In this document: one piece after another, positions 18,802 to 27,443 of the stretch
How the letters are laid out: every line of letters starts with the position of its first letter
How positions within the stretch are numbered: position 1 is the first letter of the stretch
Source of the DNA: Halocynthiibacter styelae
GTDB taxonomy: Bacteria > Pseudomonadota > Alphaproteobacteria > Rhodobacterales > Rhodobacteraceae
Assembly: GCF_016123485.1 (NCBI RefSeq)
Contig: NZ_JADCKQ010000001.1
Coordinates: 186,001 to 250,000, forward strand
DNA length: 64,000 nt
Direction: 5' to 3'
Notes under the pieces: model-generated
Database searches by the model: none
Seen by the model: only the letters and a program-made list of their open reading frames with translations
What the model was told of the DNA's origin: nothing
Translations under genes and position numbers: made by a program

Positions 18802-21333
18802 ATGGCACGACTAATGCGCTGGACATATAGAATTTTTGTCTCAGCAGTGATCCTTTCTGCCGTGTCAGCGGTTCTGGTTTATTATCTCGCGACACGATCA
18901 TTGCCTGAATATGATGCCGACTATTCGGTGACAGGTTTGTCTGAACCGATTGAGATCATTCGGTCCAACGCGGCTGTCCCGCATATCTTTGCCAGCAGTG
19001 ACGCTGAGGCCTGGTTCGGGCTGGGGTTTGTACATGCGCAGGACCGGCTCTGGCAGATGGTTGTTGCCCGGCGGACGGCCCAGGGGCGTTTGTCAGAAGT
19101 CTTCGGTGAAGACACGGCTGATACGGATGAACTGATGCGCCGGATGGGTCTTTACGGCACGGCGCAGCAATCACTTGCGGTGCAGGATGAAGAAACGCTT
19201 GCTGTGCTGGAAGCCTATGCCGCGGGTGTGAATGCCTGGATTGATACAGTGAATGCTGAATCGCTCGGACGTGGTGCACCAGAATTTTTCTTCTACCCTT
19301 CAATCGTTGAACCCTGGCAGCCGGCAGACAGTATCGCCATGGTCAAACTGATGGCCCTGCGGATGTCTGGCGCTTTTGAACATGAAGTCCTGCGTGCCCG
19401 GATGGCTCTGTTCCTGACGCCGGACCAGCTTAAAGATCTTCTGCCGGACATTCCTGGCGACGCGGTTGCAGAACTGGACGCTGTCGGGTCTGCTGCTGTG
19501 TCACCTGCGCGGCAAAACCGTATAACAGATGTGCCTGATATGCGCGCGATCCCGGGGCAGGCAACTATGGCCTCTTCGTCTGATCTGACCTCACCGGATT
19601 TGCCCTTATCGCCCTTTCCGCATCGCGCGTTTGCTGGGGCGTCCAACGTCTTTGCGGCTGCTCCGTCCCGTTCAGCCACTGGTGCAAGCCTGCTTGCGAA
19701 TGATCCACATTTCGATCTGACAGCCCCTGCCATCTGGTATCTGGCCCGACTGGAGCTTACCCGTGGCGGTCTGATCGGTGCAACAGTTCCGGGGATTCCC
19801 GGCATCTGGTCCGGACGCAATACAGATCTGGCCTGGGGCTTCAGTGCAAGCACATTGGATGATCTGGATATTTTTCTGGAAGAGCTGAACCCTGAAAATC
19901 GCAATGAATATGTCAGCCCGTCTGGCCCCCGCGAGTTCACCACGCGTGAAGAAACGATCCGCATTCGGGATGCTGCCCCAAGACAGATTACCCTGCGCTG
20001 GAGCGACAATGGCCCGATCCTGCCTGCCTGGCATTATAGTGTCGGGGATGTCACCCCGCCCAATCATGTCGCGGCGGTATCCTGGACCGCGCTTTCTCCG
20101 GCCGATACTTCTGTTGCGGCGATTATCGGCATTTCACAAGCGCATAGTATTGAAACTGCGATAGATGCTGGTGAGGCCATGATTGCCCCTTCCATCAATT
20201 TGACGATTGCGGAAAGCGGGCGTGTTGCGTTGAAAACCCTTGGGGCATTTCCCCGCCGTGGTTTCCGTCAGACCGGCCAGGGGCGTATTCCATCGCTTGG
20301 ATCTATTGCGTTCAATCAGTGGCAGGGACGTTTGCCATATGACCAGAACCCAGAATTTGTTGATCCTGATGGCGGCATTGTCGGAAATACAAACAACAAA
20401 ATTACAGATGCGCCCTTTCCCCGTCATATGACCTTTAACTGGGGCGACAGCCAGCGGGTGCAGCGCTGGAAGTTCCTGATGCAAAACCGCCGCGTACATA
20501 CGCGTGACAGCTTTATTGATGTGCAGCTGGATGAAGTTTCCACCGCGGCCCGGACCCTGCTTGCGCTGGTCGGGGCAGAGCTTTGGTATAGTGGAACCCC
20601 TGCCCCGGATGGCACGTCAGAGCGACGCCGGCAACAGGCATTGGAACTGCTGTCTGTCTGGAATGGGGAGATGAACGAACATCTGCCGGAACCTCTGTTG
20701 TATGCAACATGGATGCGCCATCTGCAGGATCGCCTGATCCGCGATGATCTGGGCGATATGGCAGATGCGTTTACATCTGTGGAACCTCTGTTTCTGGAAC
20801 GGGTGTTCCGTGACATTGACGGTGCGTCACGCTGGTGTGACATCGTGCAGACAAGCAACGTCGAAACCTGCCCTGATATGGCGCAGCTTGCGCTGGATGA
20901 AGCCTTGATCTGGATTGACGAGAACATCGGCGGCACGCCGGAAAGTCAACGCTGGGGCGATCAGCATGAAGCCTGGCAGGATCATTCTGTTCTGGGCGAC
21001 AATGGTGTGCTGGGCTGGATCGTGAATATTCGTCAGTCCACCAGCGGCAGCGACGAAGCCCTGATGCGTGGCCGGATGATCGGCAGCGGTAAGAACCCTT
21101 ACGCAAACGTACATGCCGCCAGCTATCGCGGTGTTTACGATTTTGCGGACCCCGACAGTTCGGTATTTGTCCTGTCCACTGGCCAGTCCGGTCACCCGCT
21201 GTCGCGTTTCTATGACAATCTGGGGGAACTCTGGCGGCGCGGTGAATATATCCCGATGTCTCTGGACCCGGAGCTTGCGCGCGCGGCAAATGCCGGGATC
21301 AGCGTTTTGACCCCGGCTGAGGCTTCAGAGTGA
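18802..21333 (+). CDS. Penicillin acylase family protein (Ntn hydrolase)
   Basis: The 843-residue protein has an N-terminal membrane or signal segment (about residues 9-30) and the acylase alpha chain with GLGFVHAQDRLWQM. The autoproteolytic junction is AFAGASNVFA: Ser281 would become the N-terminal nucleophile after self-cleavage, with a spacer before it. The beta chain has LLANDPHFDL, IPGIWSGRNTDLAWGFSAS and GGIVGNTNNK, all typical. Members cleave acyl groups from beta-lactams, N-acyl-homoserine lactones or other amides, so quorum quenching is one possibility; the natural substrate cannot be read. It is monocistronic and convergent with hflX. Confidence 0.9.
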   Translation: MARLMRWTYRIFVSAVILSAVSAVLVYYLATRSLPEYDADYSVTGLSEPIEIIRSNAAVPHIFASSDAEAWFGLGFVHAQDRLWQMVVARRTAQGRLSEVFGEDTADTDELMRRMGLYGTAQQSLAVQDEETLAVLEAYAAGVNAWIDTVNAESLGRGAPEFFFYPSIVEPWQPADSIAMVKLMALRMSGAFEHEVLRARMALFLTPDQLKDLLPDIPGDAVAELDAVGSAAVSPARQNRITDVPDMRAIPGQATMASSSDLTSPDLPLSPFPHRAFAGASNVFAAAPSRSATGASLLANDPHFDLTAPAIWYLARLELTRGGLIGATVPGIPGIWSGRNTDLAWGFSASTLDDLDIFLEELNPENRNEYVSPSGPREFTTREETIRIRDAAPRQITLRWSDNGPILPAWHYSVGDVTPPNHVAAVSWTALSPADTSVAAIIGISQAHSIETAIDAGEAMIAPSINLTIAESGRVALKTLGAFPRRGFRQTGQGRIPSLGSIAFNQWQGRLPYDQNPEFVDPDGGIVGNTNNKITDAPFPRHMTFNWGDSQRVQRWKFLMQNRRVHTRDSFIDVQLDEVSTAARTLLALVGAELWYSGTPAPDGTSERRRQQALELLSVWNGEMNEHLPEPLLYATWMRHLQDRLIRDDLGDMADAFTSVEPLFLERVFRDIDGASRWCDIVQTSNVETCPDMAQLALDEALIWIDENIGGTPESQRWGDQHEAWQDHSVLGDNGVLGWIVNIRQSTSGSDEALMRGRMIGSGKNPYANVHAASYRGVYDFADPDSSVFVLSTGQSGHPLSRFYDNLGELWRRGEYIPMSLDPELARAANAGISVLTPAEASE

Positions 21334-21346
21334 TTTGAAAGCAAAA

Positions 21347-21384
21347 GCTTCCGGGATTTTTCAAAGTTCCCGGAAGCGTTTTTT
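21347..21384 (+). terminator. Intrinsic terminator overlapping the 3' end of hflX
   Basis: GCTTCCGGGA (21347-21356) pairs perfectly with TCCCGGAAGC (21368-21377), followed by a run of six T. It ends the acylase transcript, while its right arm and U-tract form the last codons of the convergent hflX. Confidence 0.88.
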
Positions 21385-22653
21385 CTGACGGGCGGTCCAG
21401 AGAAGATCCAGCTCGAACCCTTCCTCTGTCTGACGTTCCTCTTCAACCACGCCCTGATCAAAGAGCCAGGCGCGTTTGCGACCATCCGACCACGGCAACA
21501 GAAGGGTTTCTTCTGTCTTCGGATCGGTCAGCGCCTCTGACACCTGCGTCAGAAGATCATCAAGGCCGTGCCCTGTGACTGCTGAAATAGCGAAATGTTC
21601 ATCAGATCGTTCCGCCCGGATTTGCAGCCCCTCACGCCCGTCTGCATCCAGAAGATCCAGCTTGTTCCAGACTTCAAACCGTTTGGTTTCCTCGCCAATT
21701 CCAAGGGTTGCAAGGATCTCTTCAACGTCTTTCGCCTGGGTTTCCGTGTCTGGATGCGAAATATCACGCACATGCAGAATGAGATCGGCACTCAGGACTT
21801 CTTCAAGCGTCGCACGGAAGGACGCAACCAGTTCTGTCGGCAATTCAGATATGAAACCTACAGTGTCGGACAGGATCACATCCTTGCCCGAAGGCAGTGT
21901 AACAGCCCGCATGGTTGGGTCCAGCGTGGCGAAAAGCATATCTTTCGCCATAACATCCGCACCGGTTAAGTGGTTGAACAACGTGGATTTTCCGGCGTTG
22001 GTATAACCGACAAGCGCAACAATCGGATAAGGCACTTTGGCACGGGCAGACCGGTGCAGATCACGGGTTTTGACGACTTTATCAAGCTGACGGCGCAGAC
22101 GCACGATCTGGTCATCAATGGCGCGGCGGTCGGCTTCGATCTGGGTTTCCCCCGGACCACCAACAAAGCCAAGCCCGCCCCGCTGGCGTTCAAGGTGGGT
22201 CCAGGCGCGGACAAGACGTGTGCGCTGATACGACAGCGCGGCCATTTCGACCTGCAGCACGCCTTCACGGGTCTGGGCCCGGTCTGAGAAAATCTCAAGG
22301 ATCAAACCCGTGCGATCAAGGATCTTCACGCCCCAGGATTTCTCAAGGTTGCGTTGCTGCACAGGCGTCAACGGCCCGTCCACAAGCACTAGCTCGACCT
22401 CCTGGTCAGCCAGCATATTGCCAAGTTCATTGGTTTTACCCGATCCAAACAGATAGCCCGGCCGCACTTTTGGCAGCGGGACAATTGTTTGCCCCACGAC
22501 GTCCAGTGCAGGCAGCGCACGCGCCAGAGACACGGCTTCTTCAAGCGCGTGTTGTGGCGCGCGACGGGTGTCTTTGCGTGGATCAGATGATTTTATATCG
22601 GGGTGCAGCACCCATGCACGGGTTGGCTGCTCCTGTCTTTCAATGCCGCCCAA
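21361..22653 (-). CDS. hflX: GTPase HflX
   Basis: HflX is a ribosome-associated GTPase that splits stalled ribosomes. The 430-residue protein has the N-terminal nucleotide-binding/HflX domain (PKVRPGYLFGSGKTNEL; VDGPLTPVQQRNLEK), the linker GGLGFVGGPGETQIEADRR, and the G domain: GYTNAGKSTLFN (G1), SDTVGFISELP (G3) and NKLDLLD (G4). The start is uncertain: the longest form uses TTG at 22653, four bases after the hfq stop, and GTG starts exist 14 codons further on. The hfq-hflX pair is a conserved arrangement. Confidence 0.95.
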   Translation of the reverse strand: MGGIERQEQPTRAWVLHPDIKSSDPRKDTRRAPQHALEEAVSLARALPALDVVGQTIVPLPKVRPGYLFGSGKTNELGNMLADQEVELVLVDGPLTPVQQRNLEKSWGVKILDRTGLILEIFSDRAQTREGVLQVEMAALSYQRTRLVRAWTHLERQRGGLGFVGGPGETQIEADRRAIDDQIVRLRRQLDKVVKTRDLHRSARAKVPYPIVALVGYTNAGKSTLFNHLTGADVMAKDMLFATLDPTMRAVTLPSGKDVILSDTVGFISELPTELVASFRATLEEVLSADLILHVRDISHPDTETQAKDVEEILATLGIGEETKRFEVWNKLDLLDADGREGLQIRAERSDEHFAISAVTGHGLDDLLTQVSEALTDPKTEETLLLPWSDGRKRAWLFDQGVVEEERQTEEGFELDLLWTARQKKRFREL

Positions 22654-22656
22654 AGG

Positions 22657-22893
22657 TTACTCTTCTTCACCTTCATAGAGACTGATCGGCTGGGACGGCA
22701 TGATTGTGGAAATCGCGCCCTTAAACACCAGCTGGGACTGACCATCGCGACGCAGAAGCACGCAGAAATTGTCAAACCAGGAGATCACACCCTGCAGTTT
22801 CACGCCATTGATCAGAAAGATGGTCACAGGAACTTTTGCTTTCCGCACATGGTTCAGAAATGTTTCCTGGAGGTTTTGCTTGTCGGCAGCCAT
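22657..22893 (-). CDS. hfq: RNA chaperone Hfq
   Basis: The 78-residue Sm-like protein contains [27 protein letters not shown] split over the Sm1 motif, and the Sm2-like part ([14 protein letters not shown]). The distal and proximal RNA-binding residues (Gln near residue 8, Tyr/Phe-type [12 protein letters not shown]) are present, and there is only a short acidic tail, as usual in alphaproteobacteria. It pairs small RNAs with mRNAs. It sits between trkH (188 bases upstream) and hflX (4 bases downstream). The upstream gap probably holds its own promoter; TTGCAT with a weak TGAAAT is the best candidate. Confidence 0.97.
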   Translation of the reverse strand: MAADKQNLQETFLNHVRKAKVPVTIFLINGVKLQGVISWFDNFCVLLRRDGQSQLVFKGAISTIMPSQPISLYEGEEE

Positions 22894-23081
22894 AGGTTTT
22901 ACCTTTTTTGTTGTTCTCGCCGGCCCGGCACCACAAATTCTGCGATGCTGTTGGCAAATATTCGTCCTTCAGGGGCCTTTTCCATCATGGATCCGGAAAA
23001 AGCGCCCTCCCTTCCTTTCTATTTCAGCCCGAAAACAAAGCGATATGCAACCGACTTTTGTATTTTTCTGCATGGAATCTG

Positions 23082-24602
23082 TCAGCGACGCCAGAAATCC
23101 GGGTTGAGCAGCGCAATAACCGCCAGGGTTTCCATTCTGCCAAGGATCATTGCGATTGCTGAAATCAGCTGCCCCATGCCGGATAGTTCGGCCCAGGACA
23201 GCGGTTGGGTCATCGCGACGCTGGCCAGCGGCCCGGTTGTTGAAAGGGCAGAAACTGCGAAAACCACGGAGGTTTCAAAATCCAGCCCCGTCAGGGACAG
23301 CCCCAGGCTGATCAATGCAATACTGACAGCCATCAGCATAAAGAAGATCCAGGCCATATAAGCGCCCTGCCGCCCGAGGTGGCGGGTGTTTTCGCCGACA
23401 CCGCTGACGATGCTTGGTTGTATAAGTGTTTCCATCTCCTGGGTGCCATGTTTGTAAAGCGCATAGACCCGCAGAAGTTTCACCCCCCCAGCTGTGGTCG
23501 CAACGCCACCGCCGACCATCGCCAGCCCCATCAGGATCAGACCAGGTGTGGCCAGGCCTGACCAGCCCCGGGCTTCGGACCAGGCCTGACTTTCAAAGCC
23601 TGTGGTCGTCAGGAAAGAAAGAACCGTAAAGGCCGCACCCCAGAGCGCGTTGATCGCGCGCGGCAGGTTTTCCTGATCGTCAAATTCAAGCGCGCCCCAC
23701 CAGTGGCGCAGAAACAAAAGGGCGGGCACGGTAATGACAAGCGCGATACCTATCCGGAACTCAGGATCTTTGATCAGGCGCGCGATGCTGTCTTTTTGCG
23801 TTTCGGGTGCAAACGTCAGGCGGGAAATGGCGAAGAACAAGAAGATGAAGATCAGGGTTTCGCCAATAAACCCGCTGTCAGCACCGCTTAGCCCGCCAAC
23901 CGGTGAAATGCCACTTGTCGACAGCACAGCCATTGCATGACACATGGCGACAAATCCGTTTTCCCCGCTGATGTATAGAAATACGGCCAATGCGGCTGTG
24001 ATACCGCCGTAAACCGGCGCAAGCTTGCCTGCATGGTGCGACAGACGTTTTGCAGGCGATGCCTCACGGCCGATCCAGTTAAAGTAGTTCCCGGTCTGTG
24101 ACAGACGCGACCGCGCGGTGACTTCAAATCCACCAAGGTTCAGGGGCGCAAGAATGGCAATCGCGATCACCCAGACGAAGAAACCGCCCATCCATCCCAC
24201 AAGGCTGCGCCAGAAATGCAGGGCCATGGGCAGGCGTTCAGGATCATCAAACAGCGTTGCCCCGGTTGTCGTAAAAGCAGATAGCATTTCGAAGTAAGCG
24301 TTTGCAAAACTGGTGTTGCGCAGTGCTTCGTAAAAAGGCACGGCCAACATGAGGGGCAGCAATATCCAGGCCCCGGCCAGAGTCAGCAGATGACTGCGCA
24401 GAACAGAGCGGTTTTCATTATGCTCCATTGCGATGGCAATCAGAATTGTCAGGATCAGGAACAGCACCCCGCCATAAAAGAACACACGCGCCGCGTGGCT
24501 TTCATCCATGAATGTGCCAACAAGGGCGACGGGAAACATCAGGAGCGATGAAATGCCCATCAGAAGCACCATGAATGGCAGTTTAAGGATACGTTCCGCC
24601 AT
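23082..24602 (-). CDS. trkH: Trk-type potassium uptake membrane subunit
   Basis: The 506-residue protein has about ten membrane spans with the fourfold P-loop repeats of the TrkH/KtrB family. TTTGATLFDDPE, AVLSTSGISPVGGL, LTTTGFES and ALSTTGPLASV each provide a selectivity-filter glycine. It forms the K+ translocating pore controlled by the TrkA protein encoded three bases upstream. The gene order ntrX-trkA-trkH-hfq is typical for Rhodobacterales. Confidence 0.93.
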   Translation of the reverse strand: MAERILKLPFMVLLMGISSLLMFPVALVGTFMDESHAARVFFYGGVLFLILTILIAIAMEHNENRSVLRSHLLTLAGAWILLPLMLAVPFYEALRNTSFANAYFEMLSAFTTTGATLFDDPERLPMALHFWRSLVGWMGGFFVWVIAIAILAPLNLGGFEVTARSRLSQTGNYFNWIGREASPAKRLSHHAGKLAPVYGGITAALAVFLYISGENGFVAMCHAMAVLSTSGISPVGGLSGADSGFIGETLIFIFLFFAISRLTFAPETQKDSIARLIKDPEFRIGIALVITVPALLFLRHWWGALEFDDQENLPRAINALWGAAFTVLSFLTTTGFESQAWSEARGWSGLATPGLILMGLAMVGGGVATTAGGVKLLRVYALYKHGTQEMETLIQPSIVSGVGENTRHLGRQGAYMAWIFFMLMAVSIALISLGLSLTGLDFETSVVFAVSALSTTGPLASVAMTQPLSWAELSGMGQLISAIAMILGRMETLAVIALLNPDFWRR

Positions 24603-24604
24603 GA

Positions 24605-25981
24605 TCAGAAGAAATCGACCGAAACCTGAAGCAGGCGTTCGACTTCGCTGACGTCACCTGCCATGGCAAACATCGCAATCACATCGCCTTCATCAATACG
24701 CGTGCCACCCGTCGGACGCAGGATTTTGTTGCCTTTCCGCAAAGCCCCGATCAGTACGCCTTCGGGAAAATCGATGTCACGGATGTTGTGACCGCAGATC
24801 GGGGATGTGGACAGAACCTGGGCTTCGATCACTTCGGCCTCTGCGTTGCCGATGGAATAAATCTCGCGCACGCGGCCGTGGCGGATGTGGCGCAGAATCG
24901 AACTAACGGTGGTGATCCGCGGGTTGATATAGGCATCAATATTCAGGGGCTGCATCAGGCTGGTCAGGGTCGGATCATTGATCAGACAAATCGCCATCGG
25001 GCAGCCTTCGGCTTTGGCGCGTACGGATGTCAGGAGATTGACTTTGTCGTCATCGGTTACAGCCAGAATTGCGTCGGCGGCAGAAATATTGGCTTCGGCC
25101 AGAAGATCAGCGTTCATGCCGTCACCATTGAGAACAATCGTGCGTTCCAGTTCATCCGCTGCCACTTCTGCAACTTCGCGGTTCATCTCAATCACACGGG
25201 CGCGGATGCGGTTTTTCTCATTTTCCAGCGCATGCGCCACGGCAAGGCCAACGTTCCCGCCGCCAACAATGACCACACGTTCCTGTTTGCTTGAGGACTT
25301 CCCGAAAATATCCAGGGTCCGGGCCAGATCTTCTTTCAGTGTGAAGACATAGATTTCATCGCCAGCGAACAGCTGATCCCCGGCTTCGGGCGCAAACAAT
25401 GCGCCTTCCCGGCGCACACCAACAACCGTTGCCGATAGCGTGGAAAACAGATCGGTCAGCTGGCGCAATGGCGTGTTCAGGACCGGACAGTCTTCGTCCA
25501 GCACAATGCCCAGCATATCCACCTGGCCATCCAGAAAGCTTTCGCGATCAAAGGCGGAAGGCGCGGAAAGGCGTTTCAGCGCGGCTTTGGCCACCTCACG
25601 TTCCGGGCTGATCACCACGTCAATCGGCATGTGGTCGCGACGGTACAGATCTGAATAAATTGCATCCAGATAAGACTGACTGCGCAGGCGCGCGATCTTT
25701 CGGGGGATGGCGAAAACCGAATGGGCGATCTGACAGATTACCATATTCACTTCGTCTGAATAGGTCGCGGCGATGATCATATCCGCATCCCGCGCCCCTG
25801 CCCGCGTCAGAATATCCGGATAGGATGCGGAACCGGCAATGCCCTGTACGTCCAGTGTATCGGTTGCCCGGCGCACCAGTTCGGGATTGCTGTCGACAAC
25901 CGTGACATCGTTTTTCTCACGGGAAAGATGCCGGGCAATCTGCCAACCAACCTGACCCGCGCCACAGATGATAACTTTCAT
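24605..25981 (-). CDS. trkA: Trk system potassium uptake regulatory protein TrkA
   Basis: The 458-residue protein has duplicated RCK halves: a Rossmann motif at the N-terminus (VIICGAGQVGWQIARHLS) and again near residue 234 (VVIVGGGNVGLAVAHALE), each followed by a TrkA-C domain. It binds NAD(H) and ATP and gates TrkH. The start overlaps nothing and the stop is three bases before trkH, so the two are cotranscribed. Confidence 0.95.
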   Translation of the reverse strand: MKVIICGAGQVGWQIARHLSREKNDVTVVDSNPELVRRATDTLDVQGIAGSASYPDILTRAGARDADMIIAATYSDEVNMVICQIAHSVFAIPRKIARLRSQSYLDAIYSDLYRRDHMPIDVVISPEREVAKAALKRLSAPSAFDRESFLDGQVDMLGIVLDEDCPVLNTPLRQLTDLFSTLSATVVGVRREGALFAPEAGDQLFAGDEIYVFTLKEDLARTLDIFGKSSSKQERVVIVGGGNVGLAVAHALENEKNRIRARVIEMNREVAEVAADELERTIVLNGDGMNADLLAEANISAADAILAVTDDDKVNLLTSVRAKAEGCPMAICLINDPTLTSLMQPLNIDAYINPRITTVSSILRHIRHGRVREIYSIGNAEAEVIEAQVLSTSPICGHNIRDIDFPEGVLIGALRKGNKILRPTGGTRIDEGDVIAMFAMAGDVSEVERLLQVSVDFF

Positions 25982-26026
25982 GATCTGTTCCTTTATGCAC
26001 CAGACGGGCGAACCCGGACAGCGGGC

Positions 26027-27436
26027 TTATTCTTCGATTTCGTCGTCGCTGACATGGGCCACGCGGGCGCCGGATTTACTGGAGGTCACAACATTCAGGG
26101 ACTTCAGTTTCCGGTGTAGCGCAGACCTTTCCATACCAACGAAATTCGCGGTTTTCGAGATATTTCCACCAAACCGGTTGATCTGCGTCATCAGGTATTC
26201 CCGCTCAAACAATTCCCGCGCTTCCCGCAGAGGCAGTGTTGCGAGGGATCCGGACAGAACCACGCGTCCGTCATCGTTCACCGGTTCTTCGCCATGTGGC
26301 ACTTCGGACGGTTGAATATCGCCGCTGTTTTCCCCGAGGATCAGAACCCGTTCAAGCAGGTTTTTCAGCTGACGTACATTTCCCGGCCACAGGCTTGTCT
26401 GCAGTAAGGCACAGGTTTCATCCGCCAGCCCGCGCAAAGGCAAGCCCTGAGAGATGTTCAGCTGTTCAATGAAATATTCCGCCAGTTCGGGAATATCTTC
26501 GCGGCGCTCTTCCAGAGACGGCACAGAGATTGGAACAACATTCAGACGATGATACAGTTCTTCCCGGAAATTGCCCCGGGCAATCTCTGTTTGAAGGTCT
26601 TTCGTCGTACTTGAAATCACACGCACATCCACATGGATTTCCTGTGCGCCGCCTTCGCGTTTGAATTTCTGGTCGACCAGCACCCGCAGGATCTTGGATT
26701 GCGTACCAAGCGGCATATCTGCGATTTCATCAAAGAACAGAATGCCGCCGTTGGCGCGTTCCAGAAGCCCTTCTTCAACGGTTCCGTCTGGTTTTTCACT
26801 GCCAAACAGCACCTGACCCATTTGTTCGGGTTCAACGGTTGCGGCGCTGACAGAAACAAAAGGGGCGTCGACGCGGTTTGAATTCGCATGGATATAGCGC
26901 GCAGCGACTTCTTTCCCGCAGCCGGACGGACCGGCAAGCATTACACGTCCATTGGATTTGGTGACCTTATCAAGGTTCGATTTCAGCGCCTTAAAGGCCG
27001 CGCCGGAACCAATCATAACATCAGAACCTTCGTCCTGGCGTTTCAGTTCCTGGTTTTCGTGCCGCAGGCGTGAAGCTTCCATTGCGCGCCGGACAACCAC
27101 CATCAGCTGATCAATGTTAAATGGTTTTTCGATGAAGTCATATGCGCCCTGCTTAATGGCCGCGACTGCGATTTCGATGTTCCCGTGGCCCGAAATAATA
27201 ACCACCGGAATAGACGGCATATCGCGTTTGATGGTTTTCAGGATGTCGATCCCGTCCATATTGCTGTCTTTCAGCCAGATATCGAGCACCATCAGCGCCG
27301 GCGGGTTCTCTTCAACCAGCTTCATACATTCATCAGATGTCCCGGCCAGACGGGTTTGATAGCCCTCGTCCTGAAGAATATCTGAAATCAATTCGCGAAT
27401 ATCGCGTTCGTCGTCCACAATCAGAATGTCACTCAT
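26027..27436 (-). CDS. ntrX: Nitrogen/redox response regulator NtrX
   Basis: The 469-residue AAA+ response regulator is started at MSDILIVDDERD, 8 bases after ntrY; the longer in-frame start would add 15 residues inside ntrY. The receiver has the DD pair and phospho-Asp in MVLDIWLKDSN. The AAA+ domain has GPSGCGKEVAARYIH (Walker A) and ILFFDEIADMP (Walker B). The Fis-type helix-turn-helix is MERSALHRKL. The GAFTGA sigma-54 loop is absent: the aligned segment reads LFGSEKPDGTVEEGLLE. It is the partner of NtrY in envelope, nitrogen and redox control. Confidence 0.93.
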   Translation of the reverse strand: MSDILIVDDERDIRELISDILQDEGYQTRLAGTSDECMKLVEENPPALMVLDIWLKDSNMDGIDILKTIKRDMPSIPVVIISGHGNIEIAVAAIKQGAYDFIEKPFNIDQLMVVVRRAMEASRLRHENQELKRQDEGSDVMIGSGAAFKALKSNLDKVTKSNGRVMLAGPSGCGKEVAARYIHANSNRVDAPFVSVSAATVEPEQMGQVLFGSEKPDGTVEEGLLERANGGILFFDEIADMPLGTQSKILRVLVDQKFKREGGAQEIHVDVRVISSTTKDLQTEIARGNFREELYHRLNVVPISVPSLEERREDIPELAEYFIEQLNISQGLPLRGLADETCALLQTSLWPGNVRQLKNLLERVLILGENSGDIQPSEVPHGEEPVNDDGRVVLSGSLATLPLREARELFEREYLMTQINRFGGNISKTANFVGMERSALHRKLKSLNVVTSSKSGARVAHVSDDEIEE

Positions 27437-27443
27437 GGAAACC

